Counted from the stretch's first letter, positions 1 through 6,906 are shown. The stretch: 15,129 nt of DNA from an uncultured Bacillota bacterium (GCA_905200905.1 CAJKMA010000065.1:1-15129); one strand, 5' to 3'. Made by a program: numbers and translations. Notes: generated by a model not told the origin, from the sequence alone.

Positions 1-2
1 TG

Positions 3-80
3 GTTCCATTTAATGAAAAAACTGGTGTTTATGGTGCCTGGTGCTATCAGATTATTTTTGAACGGGAAGTACTCCAATGA
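3..80 (+). CDS. C-terminal end of an unidentified protein (5' truncated by window edge)
   Basis: The frame beginning at base 3 is open for 25 codons and stops at TGA 78-80. It ends in residues GVYGAWCYQIIFEREVLQ. The stop overlaps the ATG of the acetyltransferase gene in an ATGA arrangement, which is typical of translationally coupled genes and is the main reason to call it real. The composition (aromatic and charged residues, no low-complexity run) also looks like protein. Too little is present to assign a family. Its full length and start lie upstream of the window. Confidence 0.5.
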   Translation, partial: VPFNEKTGVYGAWCYQIIFEREVLQ

Positions 81-595
81 AAATACACAATGTCCTGTCC
101 GGAAATCAGCTTATTATCCGCGATTATAAAAAAACGGATTTAAACTTTCTATTATCCATATGGCTAGATGAAGAAAATGGAAAGTACATGAGTGACCCAA
201 CTCGGGAATATGTGGATGCAGCTTATCAAAAAGCTCTGGATACCCTTGAGGAAAACTCAAATGGCTATTATCTTGTTTTAGAAACAGCCTCTTCTAAAAT
301 CCTCGTTGGTTCTTGCTGCATTTTCCCAGATAAACAGCAAAAATCCTGTGATATTGGTTACTGTATTCACAAAGACTACTGGCAGAAAGGATATGGAAGC
401 GAAATGTTATCTCTCCTACTTGACTGGATAAGAAAACAAAGGTTGAAAACCGTAACCGCAGAGGTAGCGGTAGATAACATTGCCTCTAACGCTTTATTAA
501 AAAAATTTCATTTTAAAGTAATAAAAAATACTTCTTTTAAAAAATACAACATGGATGTTTCTTATAAAAGTTATTTATACATGAAGAAGTTGTAA
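77..595 (+). CDS. GNAT family N-acetyltransferase (RimJ/RimL-like)
   Basis: A 172-residue cytosolic protein expected to move an acetyl group from acetyl-CoA to an amine. The fold is read from the N-terminal segment LIIRDYKKTDLNFL (residues 12-25), the core strand around residues 88-100 (CDIGYCIHKD), and the acetyl-CoA pyrophosphate-binding motif Q-K-G-Y-G-S at 103-108. The late GNAT signature VDNIASNALLKKFHF (132-146) is typical of the RimJ/RimL-type branch. The length is normal for a single-domain GNAT. The start at 77 overlaps the preceding stop (ATGA), implying co-transcription with the upstream gene, and a hairpin terminator follows directly. The substrate cannot be told: ribosomal protein N-termini, small amines and antibiotics are all acetylated by relatives. 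The gene is more AT-rich than the operons to its right. Confidence 0.85.
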   Translation: MKIHNVLSGNQLIIRDYKKTDLNFLLSIWLDEENGKYMSDPTREYVDAAYQKALDTLEENSNGYYLVLETASSKILVGSCCIFPDKQQKSCDIGYCIHKDYWQKGYGSEMLSLLLDWIRKQRLKTVTAEVAVDNIASNALLKKFHFKVIKNTSFKKYNMDVSYKSYLYMKKL

Positions 596-597
596 AC

Positions 598-635
598 AAA
601 GGCGGAAGGTTTGATAAAACTCCTTCCACCTTTTC
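598..635 (+). terminator. Rho-independent terminator after the acetyltransferase gene
   Basis: Three bases after the stop codon, AAAGGCGGAAGG (598-609) can pair with CCTTCCACCTTT (622-633) around a 12-base loop. There is one C/A mismatch, and T residues follow the stem. This ends the left-hand operon and leaves the kinase remnant downstream without an obvious source of transcription. Confidence 0.7.
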
Positions 636-647
636 CAATCGTTTTAA

Positions 648-854
648 GCGTGGCTTGGAATCTCTTTAAAGCAGTATATCTTTGACCGCTTTTATAGTGG
701 CGATAAGTCTCATACAAACAAATCGAATTTTGGACTGGGACTAAGCATCGCCAAAGAATTAACCCAAATGCTGAACGGTGCTATCACAATCCATAATACT
801 GTTGGTGGCGGTGCTACTTTTACTGTTAAATTTCCTCTAAAAATTTCTTATTAG
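648..854 (+). pseudogene. C-terminal remnant of a sensor histidine kinase (HATPase domain fragment)
   Basis: The frame from 648 to the TAG at 852-854 encodes the end of a two-component histidine kinase ATPase domain. It contains an F-box-like IFDRFYSGDKS, a G2 box NFGLGLSIAKEL and the terminal strands GAITIHNTVGGGATFTVKF. A faint trace of the G1 region (GIS) precedes the F box, and then the frame meets a stop at 645-647. The sensor region, the phospho-accepting H box and the N box are all missing, so it cannot be an active kinase. There is no start codon with a ribosome site. The natural C-terminus is intact, which suggests a deletion or recombination removed the 5' part. The usual partner response regulator is not in the window. 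Confidence 0.8.
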
Positions 855-858
855 TCAC

Positions 859-898
859 AAAAGGCAACACTGATTCTCTAACCAGTACCGCCTTTTTT
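859..898. terminator. Bidirectional terminator between the kinase remnant and the yqeC-mocA fusion
   Basis: AAAGGC (860-865) pairs with GCCTTT (890-895). Inside it, ACTG and CAGT form a second short helix. A T run follows on the + strand and an A/T flank on the other. On the minus strand the hairpin sits at the TAA (897-899) of the molybdenum-hydroxylase accessory operon and most likely ends it. On the plus strand it lies just after the kinase remnant stop. The internal loop makes it weaker than the other terminators here. Confidence 0.6.
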
Positions 899-2222
899 AT
901 CTCCTGTCAATATCCATCAGCTCTTTTTCTTCTTCCACCTCAAAAACAAACACATCTTCCAAATGCCTATTTAAAACACGTTTTCCTCCCTTATCTCCCT
1001 CTAATTCCAAAAGCTCCTGCAAGTATTTTTCGTGAAAAATCACTGGATTTCCATGCTTTCCTTCATGAGAAACGCATCCAATTCCTTGTTTGGTTCTTAA
1101 AAATCCAGTTAAAAATTCTTCTATGGTCTGCTTTTTTAAAAACGGCTGGTCTGCCACAAAAAACATATAATAATGTTCCTTTTCCTGGCTCTTAGTATTC
1201 TGTTTCCATGTATATAATACTGTTTTCAGCCCCAGCTTCAGAGAGGAGGAAATCCCCAGAATACTTTGTTCATTCTTTACAGCTTGGATTCCCTGTTTTT
1301 GCAAGGCATCCAAAATTTCTTCATACTGAGTTACAACGGTAAGTGACTGCAGTTTTTTTTCCTGCTGTAGTTTTTTCAGGCGTTCCAGAAGATGCAGGTA
1401 CATAGGCTTATCTTCTAATAAAGTCAGCAGCTTATTTGCGCCAAATCTTCTGGAAAATCCTGCCGCCAGATAAATAGCATGTACCTCTTTTTTCCAGCCA
1501 TGGAGAAATACTGGAACCGTCAGCATCTCTTGCAGATCATTTTTACTTTTTTCCGGACATGGAAGTACATCCGCCTGATTTAGAATCATCGCTAGATTTG
1601 CTTTAGGAAATTCTGTGCGTAAAGGTTCTATGTACCCTTTCTCCAGTAATGTTCCCAGTATTTCTTCTGTCATATTCTGTTTTCGCAAATTTTCTAAAAG
1701 ATTTAAATTTCCCTGCTTCTGCATGATTGCTTCTGCTTCTTTTAGGCGGAAACAAACCGCTTCTAATGGCCTCCCCAAAGCGCTTGCACCTGTTACAAGA
1801 AAAATATGGGTACACTCTTTTGGAATAACCGGTTCTTTTGTTCCCGGTACTTTTACTGGAAAGCGTTTTGCACCGTCTGCTTCCACCAGAATACAGTCTG
1901 TGTGAATTCTCACCTGTTCCCACACAGAAGCAGGCAACCCAGTGATTTTTTCTGGATGTTTTGCCTTGCTTCCTGCTATGACCCAGCCTCTTTTTTCTAT
2001 TTCTGCCAGGATTTCTTCCCCAGATGCATCCACACAGCCTATTTCGCCAAGTCTTACAGGATGCTCCATATGAGTGGTGGTGGTCACCAGCACTTTTTTC
2101 CCTTGTTCAACCAGGCGGTGCGCCATTTCCAGCATACAAGAGGTTTTTCCTCCTGCTCCTACAAAGGAAACCACAGGAGAATCTGTTTTCCCTATCATTT
2201 CCACAATCGGTTCAATTTTCAT
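897..2222 (-). CDS. YqeC-MocA fusion: selenium-dependent hydroxylase accessory protein with molybdenum cofactor nucleotidyltransferase domain
   Basis: A 441-residue protein with two domains that are usually separate. Residues 1 to about 245 match the YqeC family (selenium-dependent hydroxylase accessory protein), with a P-loop-like GAGGKTS at 22-28, TTTTHM at 47-52 and LVEADGAKRFPVKVP at 112-126. Residues 248-441 match a MobA/MocA-type nucleotidyltransferase: LAAGFSRRFGANK (252-264), VADQPF (356-361), GNPVIF (391-396), DKGGKRVL (410-417) and MDID near the end. MocA relatives attach CMP to molybdopterin to make the dinucleotide cofactor of xanthine dehydrogenase-type enzymes. The ATG at 2222 overlaps the end of yqeB and is preceded by AAGGG. 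It is the last gene of the operon. The domain calls are firm from the motifs; the exact nucleotide used is inferred. Confidence 0.88.
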   Translation of the reverse strand: MKIEPIVEMIGKTDSPVVSFVGAGGKTSCMLEMAHRLVEQGKKVLVTTTTHMEHPVRLGEIGCVDASGEEILAEIEKRGWVIAGSKAKHPEKITGLPASVWEQVRIHTDCILVEADGAKRFPVKVPGTKEPVIPKECTHIFLVTGASALGRPLEAVCFRLKEAEAIMQKQGNLNLLENLRKQNMTEEILGTLLEKGYIEPLRTEFPKANLAMILNQADVLPCPEKSKNDLQEMLTVPVFLHGWKKEVHAIYLAAGFSRRFGANKLLTLLEDKPMYLHLLERLKKLQQEKKLQSLTVVTQYEEILDALQKQGIQAVKNEQSILGISSSLKLGLKTVLYTWKQNTKSQEKEHYYMFFVADQPFLKKQTIEEFLTGFLRTKQGIGCVSHEGKHGNPVIFHEKYLQELLELEGDKGGKRVLNRHLEDVFVFEVEEEKELMDIDRR

Positions 2223-3042
2223 GATTTCCCTTTAACATTCCTTTTTCAAATGCACTTACTAATTCTAATACACTTCCTGCAATGCATCTTGCTTTGTCTG
2301 AGATTAGGGCACAATACTCTCTGGATTCTTTTCTCGGATCTACGTCTGCTGTCTTAAAGTGCTCCGTTACTTCATACCCCTCCTGAATGATTCCACGCAG
2401 CACACCAGAAATCTCTGTCCGAACTTCTACTGCTCCTGTTTCCGTCTCAATCCAACCAATACTCTGTCCTGCTTCCACCCAGTCTCCAATTTCATGATGC
2501 TGGTGAAAAACTCCTGTGCACGGTGCATGAATGACGCGTTCTTTTCCATATCCTCCTATAATACCTGGCACTCCAGTATTGGGAATTGCAAAACCTTGTT
2601 TTATAATTTTACCCAGGTAATGCCCCCTCTTAGTCTCAATGACATAATCCACATCATTTCCAGCCTCAAATCCAGGACCAAGAGCAATGGTCAAATCTGC
2701 CATTTTTCTCTTAGTTCCAAGATTTTTCTTTGCTAGGATTCCATCTACCAAAATCTCTGGATGATACTTTTTGAGACAATGAGCTTCTTCATCTACCAAA
2801 AGAACTGGCTTTCCAGGCTCTACTATTTCAAGGGCTTTTTCTATGGATTCCGCCTTTGTACAAATCATGCCTTCCACTTCCATTTTACCTTCATATACTG
2901 CCTGGCAAAAAGATACCTGCCGGCGAATGGCAGAAGGTTTCTGGCTTTCCAAAACAATGACCGGATAACCACTTTTACTTAACCGGTAAATCGTTCCTGT
3001 AGCCAAATCTCCTGCTCCTCTTACAATAATCGGTTTCATCAT
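2212..3042 (-). CDS. yqeB: YqeB family protein, selenium-dependent molybdenum hydroxylase system (EF2563-like)
   Basis: A protein of about 276 residues in the YqeB/EF2563 family, found next to selenium-dependent molybdenum hydroxylases; its biochemical role is not established. It opens with a nucleotide-binding-like IIVRGAGDLATG (residues 5-16). The central GPGFEAGNDVDYVIET (122-137) follows, then a biotinyl/lipoyl-like hairpin around 174-205 (APCTGVF, then WVEAGQSIGW) and ADVDPR (232-237). The frame stays open to a TTG at 3069 inside the end of yedF. I prefer the tandem ATGs at 3042 and 3039 because an AGGAG lies at 3048-3052, 5 or 8 bases away. Its end overlaps the yqeC-mocA start by 11 bases, so the two are probably translationally coupled. 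Confidence 0.88.
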   Translation of the reverse strand: MMKPIIVRGAGDLATGTIYRLSKSGYPVIVLESQKPSAIRRQVSFCQAVYEGKMEVEGMICTKAESIEKALEIVEPGKPVLLVDEEAHCLKKYHPEILVDGILAKKNLGTKRKMADLTIALGPGFEAGNDVDYVIETKRGHYLGKIIKQGFAIPNTGVPGIIGGYGKERVIHAPCTGVFHQHHEIGDWVEAGQSIGWIETETGAVEVRTEISGVLRGIIQEGYEVTEHFKTADVDPRKESREYCALISDKARCIAGSVLELVSAFEKGMLKGNHEN

Positions 3043-3047
3043 TTTTT

Positions 3048-3052
3048 CTCCT
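3048..3052 (-). promoter_or_regulatory. Ribosome binding site deciding the yqeB start
   Basis: On the minus strand AGGAG is followed by AAAAA and then ATGATG. It supports initiation at 3042 or 3039 over the in-frame TTG at 3069, which would place this site inside the coding region. Confidence 0.7.
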
Positions 3053-3065
3053 AATCTCTCTTGCC

Positions 3066-3683
3066 TCAAGGCTTAATAATCAAGTCTGCTTTTGCCTGGG
3101 TTTCCACAATCATATACATATTTGCCACAGAACCTACCTTCAGCTTTTCTCCTAAACCATAATAATTTAAGCAGGTTCCGCAAGTAAGAATTTCCACTCC
3201 TGCTTCACTAAGTATCTGCAAATCTTCCAGAACAGGAGAACCTTCACAAGACAAATATGCTCCCTTATTATATAAAAGCACCGTAGATGGCAAGGTTTCT
3301 AACTGGGTCAATGCATAGATAAAGCCTTTCATCAGGATATTCCCTAACTCAGCCTCTCCTTCTCCCATTTTGTCAGAAGAAATTACTACAACTGTTTTCT
3401 TCACTCCACCAATAACACAACTTTCTATTTCTTGTGGCATCTCGCTTTCTTTACTTCCTTCTTTTGTGACAGTAATCCTTACCTGATAATGCTTCTCTCC
3501 CAGCTTTTTGGAGGCATACTCTGCCTCCTGGGAATTTGCCAGTTTCCGGAGATTTGCCACTGCCATTTCATTATCTACTTCCACTAGAATCATATCTCCG
3601 GCTTTACTTTTGTCCATTTCCTTTTTAGTAAGAATCACTGGTTTCGGACAGGTCAATCCTCTTGCATCAATTGTTTTTTCCAT
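3066..3683 (-). CDS. yedF: Selenium metabolism protein YedF (TusA domain plus DsrE-like domain)
   Basis: A 205-residue cytosolic protein in two parts. Residues 1-75 are a TusA/SirA-like sulfur-carrier domain with DARGLTCPKP at 6-15. Cys12 is the position that carries persulfide in TusA and presumably selenide or persulfide here. Residues about 95-205 form a DsrE-like domain ending with LTCGTCLNYYGL, where Cys168 and Cys171 make a CxxC pair. This architecture defines the YedF family, which occurs with selenium utilisation genes and labile-selenium molybdenum hydroxylases. Sulfur or selenium transfer is inferred from the TusA relation. A GGGGAG site lies about 8 bases before the ATG. The gene is 17 bp after the DUF3343 gene, and its stop sits 23 bases before the preferred yqeB start. 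Confidence 0.9.
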   Translation of the reverse strand: MEKTIDARGLTCPKPVILTKKEMDKSKAGDMILVEVDNEMAVANLRKLANSQEAEYASKKLGEKHYQVRITVTKEGSKESEMPQEIESCVIGGVKKTVVVISSDKMGEGEAELGNILMKGFIYALTQLETLPSTVLLYNKGAYLSCEGSPVLEDLQILSEAGVEILTCGTCLNYYGLGEKLKVGSVANMYMIVETQAKADLIIKP

Positions 3684-3700
3684 TCTTCTCTCCCCTTTTC

Positions 3701-3952
3701 TTATTTTTTCATTTCAAACAGAAATAATTCATATATTCCTTCTGCTTTGATTTTTGCTTCCTGTATCAATGTTTCTATGATTGGCTCTTGCTCCAACGGT
3801 GCTGCCCATGCCAGTCCACATCCAGCTGAAATGGCTCCAGGCAAAGGAATCATACGCCCCTCTATGTTATTTTCTCCAAAATATTCCTCTGCTTCTATAG
3901 CATCTGTTGTCTCCTCAAAAGCTACCACAAGCTTCAACACTTTCTTTCTCAT
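3701..3952 (-). CDS. DUF3343 small protein, putative Se/S carrier
   Basis: An 83-residue protein of the DUF3343 family, which is annotated as a putative Se/S carrier because it travels with YedF and selenium genes. It has one conserved-looking cysteine in a glycine-rich turn, LPGAISAGCGLAW (37-49, Cys45). An N-terminal strand (KVLKLVVAFE) leads into acidic residues EEYFGENN, giving a compact alpha/beta fold without membrane segments. The start codon overlaps the stop of the ABC-F gene (ATGA, 3949-3952), so it is read by translational coupling, and yedF follows 17 bp later. A role as partner of YedF in carrying sulfur or selenium is plausible but rests on context. Confidence 0.85.
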   Translation of the reverse strand: MRKKVLKLVVAFEETTDAIEAEEYFGENNIEGRMIPLPGAISAGCGLAWAAPLEQEPIIETLIQEAKIKAEGIYELFLFEMKK

Positions 3953-5766
3953 GCTTTCTTCTGAGCCTCAATTTTTTCTGCTAAATCATTAAGATATACC
4001 CAACGGTCCATTTTTTCTTCCAGTTCTGCTTCTGCCTGTTCCTTTGCTTTGGTAAGTTCATTGAGCTTTCCTGAATTAGTAGCATTTGCCATGATATCCT
4101 GATCCAACTTTTCAATTTTTTCTTCCAAGGCAGCAATTTCATCATCAATAGTCTCGTATTCCCGTTGCTCCTTAAAAGTGAATTTCAATTTCACGGGACG
4201 GTTCTGCTTCCAGGTTTCTGCACTTTCTTTTTTATTCTCAGTTCTTTTTTCCCCTTGAGCTGTGGTTTTTGCGGTCATATTTGTCTCGTTAAACCCTCTT
4301 CTCTCTTTTGCTTCCAGATAATCTGTATAACCACCTTCATACTGCTGCAAATGCCCATTCCCATCAAATTCAAAAATCCGGTCCACCACATTATCTAGGA
4401 AATAACGGTCATGAGATACTGTCACCACAATTCCAGAAAATGCATTGAGATAATCCTCCAGGATCGTCAAGGTGGGAATATCCAGATTATTTCCTGGCTC
4501 ATCCAGAAGCAATAAATTAATTTCACTGGATAATACACCTAAAAGATATAGTCTCCGTTTTTCCCCGCCAGACAGTTTTCCAATGGGTGCATACTGCATA
4601 TCTGGAGTAAAAAGAAACCGTTCCAGCATCTGGGAAGCACTGACTTTCCCCTCTCTGGTAGTGATATATTCTGCAATATCCTTCACATAATCAATGACTC
4701 TCTGATTATCATCCATCTCCTGCTCTTCCTGGGCAAAATAACCGATTTTAATGGTCTCTCCCATTTCTACACTGCCTTCATCCGGCTCCACCAATCCAGC
4801 CATCATCTTCATAAGTGTAGACTTTCCACATCCGTTAGGACCAATAATGCCTAGCCTTTGATTTTTCAACAGAATATAGCTGAAATCTTCTACCAGCTTC
4901 TTATCCCCATAGCTTTTACTTACATGTTGCAGCTCAATGGTCTTTTTCCCCATTCTGGTTTCCACAGAATCCAATTCTATGGTCTGATCCTGTACTGGCG
5001 CCTTTCCGTTTTTCAGAGCTTCTAAACGCTCTAATCTAGCTCTTTGTTTGGTACTTCTAGCCCTGCATCCCCGCTTTGCCCATTCCAGCTCCATGCGAAG
5101 AATGCTTTGGCGTTTCCGCTCAGATGCCAATTCCATTTCTTCTCTCTCTGCCTTTAATTCCAAAAATCTGGAATAGTTTGCCTCATAGCTATAGATATTT
5201 CCATGGCTGATTTCCAGAATTTTGTTCGTCACCTTATCCATAAAATACCGGTCATGAGTAACCATCATAACCGTTCCCCTGAAATTTCGCAGATAGTCCT
5301 CCAACCATGCAATCATTTGTTCATCCAGATGGTTGGTAGGCTCGTCCAGTAACAGCACGTCAAAATCAGATGCCAAAATCTTTGCCATGGCAACTTTTCG
5401 CCTCTGTCCTCCAGATAAATGTTCTAGTAATGTATCATCTTCCACAATCCCCAACTGATTCAAATTACTCTGAACCATCCAGTCTGTATCTGAATTTCCA
5501 TCCATAGCATAGGAATGTACCGTAGCATGTTCTGGAAACTCCGGATTCTGAGGAAGGTATGCAATTTTCAAACTATTCTGCCGAATAATCTGACCTTCAT
5601 CTGGCTCTTCTACTTGGGCTACCATTTTCAACAAGGTACTTTTCCCCGTTCCATTGATGCCAATAATGCCGATTTTATCTCCCTGATGCACTCCAAAAGA
5701 CGCATCCTGAAAAATTGTCTTATCTCCGTAAATCTTACTAATGTGTTCTATATTAATAATGTTCAT
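3949..5766 (-). CDS. ABC-F family ATPase (Uup-like)
   Basis: A 605-residue soluble protein with two ABC ATPase domains and no membrane segments, as in ABC-F translation factors that act on the ribosome. Domain 1 has Walker A GINGTGKST (37-45), LSGGQ (117-121), Walker B LLLLDEP (137-143) and H-loop His171. The linker (about 200-260) is highly charged and contains RARSTKQRARLERL, typical of the P-site tRNA-interaction motif. Domain 2 has GPNGCGKST (309-317), LSGGE (398-402) and LLLLDEPGNNLD (418-429). A C-terminal coiled coil (about 535-605, rich in E/K/L) points to the Uup-like branch rather than EttA. The second ATPase has GNNLD where TNHLD is usual. It leads the selenium/molybdenum accessory operon, which is unexpected. 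A GAAAGGA site lies about 10 bases before the ATG. Antibiotic resistance is possible but not indicated. Confidence 0.92.
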   Translation of the reverse strand: MNIINIEHISKIYGDKTIFQDASFGVHQGDKIGIIGINGTGKSTLLKMVAQVEEPDEGQIIRQNSLKIAYLPQNPEFPEHATVHSYAMDGNSDTDWMVQSNLNQLGIVEDDTLLEHLSGGQRRKVAMAKILASDFDVLLLDEPTNHLDEQMIAWLEDYLRNFRGTVMMVTHDRYFMDKVTNKILEISHGNIYSYEANYSRFLELKAEREEMELASERKRQSILRMELEWAKRGCRARSTKQRARLERLEALKNGKAPVQDQTIELDSVETRMGKKTIELQHVSKSYGDKKLVEDFSYILLKNQRLGIIGPNGCGKSTLMKMMAGLVEPDEGSVEMGETIKIGYFAQEEQEMDDNQRVIDYVKDIAEYITTREGKVSASQMLERFLFTPDMQYAPIGKLSGGEKRRLYLLGVLSSEINLLLLDEPGNNLDIPTLTILEDYLNAFSGIVVTVSHDRYFLDNVVDRIFEFDGNGHLQQYEGGYTDYLEAKERRGFNETNMTAKTTAQGEKRTENKKESAETWKQNRPVKLKFTFKEQREYETIDDEIAALEEKIEKLDQDIMANATNSGKLNELTKAKEQAEAELEEKMDRWVYLNDLAEKIEAQKKA

Positions 5767-5823
5767 AAGAAAACATTCCTTTCTCTTTTACCATTTATGG
5801 ACTGTAAAAAACACTCCAATCAC

Positions 5824-5852
5824 ATCTTATAAGATTTTTCGTGGAACGTCAA
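5824..5852 (-). promoter_or_regulatory. Sigma-A-type promoter for the ABC-F/selenium accessory operon
   Basis: On the minus strand TTGACG (5852-5847) and TAAGAT (5829-5824) are separated by exactly 17 bases. Transcription would start near 5817, giving a leader of about 50 nt before the ATG at 5766. No attenuator hairpin or riboswitch is evident in that leader. Confidence 0.7.
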
Positions 5853-5858
5853 TATTTC

Positions 5859-5887
5859 TTGCCAACATCCCTCAAACATGCTATTTT
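5859..5887 (+). promoter_or_regulatory. Promoter of the cation exchanger gene with extended -10
   Basis: TTGCCA (5859-5864) and TATTTT (5882-5887) are 17 bases apart, and a TG at 5879-5880 gives an extended -10 (TGCTATTTT). The -35 box is only 6 bp from the -35 box of the divergent ABC-F promoter. The leader to the ATG at 5927 would be about 30 nt and holds a GGAGG at 5912-5916. Confidence 0.65.
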
Positions 5888-5926
5888 AATAACATATGCA
5901 AAATTTTTATTGGAGGTTTTTTACTT

Positions 5927-6892
5927 ATGATAGCATCTGTATTTTTTCTAATCCTTGGATTTCTATTGCTGGTAAAAGGCGCAGATTTATTTGTGGATGG
6001 CGCTTCTTCCATTGCCAAACGGCTTAGAATTCCTTCTCTTATTATTGGACTTACCATTGTAGCTTTTGGCACCAGCGCCCCAGAATTAGCAGTGAGTGTT
6101 ACCGCTGCTTTAAAGGGTAGTAACGATATTGCTCTTGGAAACGTGGTTGGCTCCAATATGTTTAATCTTCTGGTTGTGATTGGTGTCAGCGCTATGATTT
6201 GCCCTTTGACTGTGGAAAAAAGTATGATGAAAAAAGATTATCCTCTGTCCATTGGCGCAACGATTCTTCTGGCAATCCTTGTTATGGATCAGTTTCTCTG
6301 GCACAAAGACACCATGTCTCTTAGCCGGATAGATGGAATCATCCTTCTAATTGTTTTTGCATTCTTTATGTATCTAACAATCCGAGAAGGTCTTGCCAAA
6401 CGTAAAGAACATCTCCAATCCCAGGAAGTAGAAATTCCGGTAAAATACAATCTTCCTGTGAGCTTACTGTTGTCTGTAGCCGGACTTCTGGGAATCATTT
6501 TTGGCGGTGATATGACGGTCAACAGTGCAAAAGAAATTGCAAGAGCTTTTGGACTTAGTGAGGCTCTTATTGGCCTTACCATTGTAGCCATTGGTACCTC
6601 CCTTCCAGAACTGGTAACCTCTGTGGTGGCTTCCAAAAAAGGCGAAAGCGACATTGCTCTTGGTAATGCTGTAGGCTCTAACTTATTTAATATTCTTTTT
6701 ATTCTTGGAACCTCCAGCACCATCCTGCCTATGGGTATAAGTCCTACCTATTTATTTGATATTGGATTCCTTATCTTGGTATCACTTCTGGTATTCATTC
6801 CAATTGTTGCCAAACAGAAAATCAGCCGTGGTGTAGGAGCTGTGATGACTGGCGCTTATATTTTATACACCGTTTATCTGATTATGCGCTAA
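5927..6892 (+). CDS. Sodium/calcium exchanger family membrane protein (YrbG-like, CaCA)
   Basis: A 321-residue integral membrane protein of the cation/Ca2+ antiporter superfamily, expected to exchange Ca2+ for Na+ or H+ across the plasma membrane. It has the two inverted alpha-repeats that form the transport site. Repeat 1 contains GLTIVAFGTSAPELAVS and GNVVGSNMFN; repeat 2 contains GLTIVAIGTSLPELVTS and GNAVGSNLFN. The acidic residue of each GTSxPEL motif is the expected cation ligand. About ten hydrophobic segments fit the YrbG length of roughly 320 residues. The frame is open upstream to 5741, but the ATG at 5927 is chosen because GGAGG lies 10 bases before it and the hydrophobic N-terminus (MIASVFFLILGFLLLVKG) starts there. 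It is monocistronic, between a divergent promoter and a strong terminator. Confidence 0.92.
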   Translation: MIASVFFLILGFLLLVKGADLFVDGASSIAKRLRIPSLIIGLTIVAFGTSAPELAVSVTAALKGSNDIALGNVVGSNMFNLLVVIGVSAMICPLTVEKSMMKKDYPLSIGATILLAILVMDQFLWHKDTMSLSRIDGIILLIVFAFFMYLTIREGLAKRKEHLQSQEVEIPVKYNLPVSLLLSVAGLLGIIFGGDMTVNSAKEIARAFGLSEALIGLTIVAIGTSLPELVTSVVASKKGESDIALGNAVGSNLFNILFILGTSSTILPMGISPTYLFDIGFLILVSLLVFIPIVAKQKISRGVGAVMTGAYILYTVYLIMR

Positions 6893-6906
6893 GATTTTAG
6901 ATAAGC

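Noticed and set aside
596..896. Mobile element or attachment site around the kinase remnant
   Set aside because: I looked for inverted repeats, target duplications and transposase fragments and saw only the two terminator hairpins.
1806..2357. 183-codon open frame on the + strand
   Set aside because: It lies antisense to yqeC-mocA and yqeB, which have clear family motifs. Its translation is rich in Phe, His and Cys with no recognisable domain, typical of a shadow frame.
3043..3069. TTG start for yqeB at 3069
   Set aside because: It would place the clear AGGAG ribosome site inside the gene and adds nine residues that do not belong to the family N-terminus. The tandem ATG at 3042/3039 is better.
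5741..5926. Upstream extension of the exchanger reading frame by 62 codons
   Set aside because: It covers both divergent promoters and the start of the ABC-F gene. The ribosome site and the hydrophobic N-terminus both support the ATG at 5927.
6289..6723. 144-codon open frame on the minus strand inside the exchanger gene
   Set aside because: It is a shadow of the exchanger, which has complete transport motifs. There is no ribosome site or domain.
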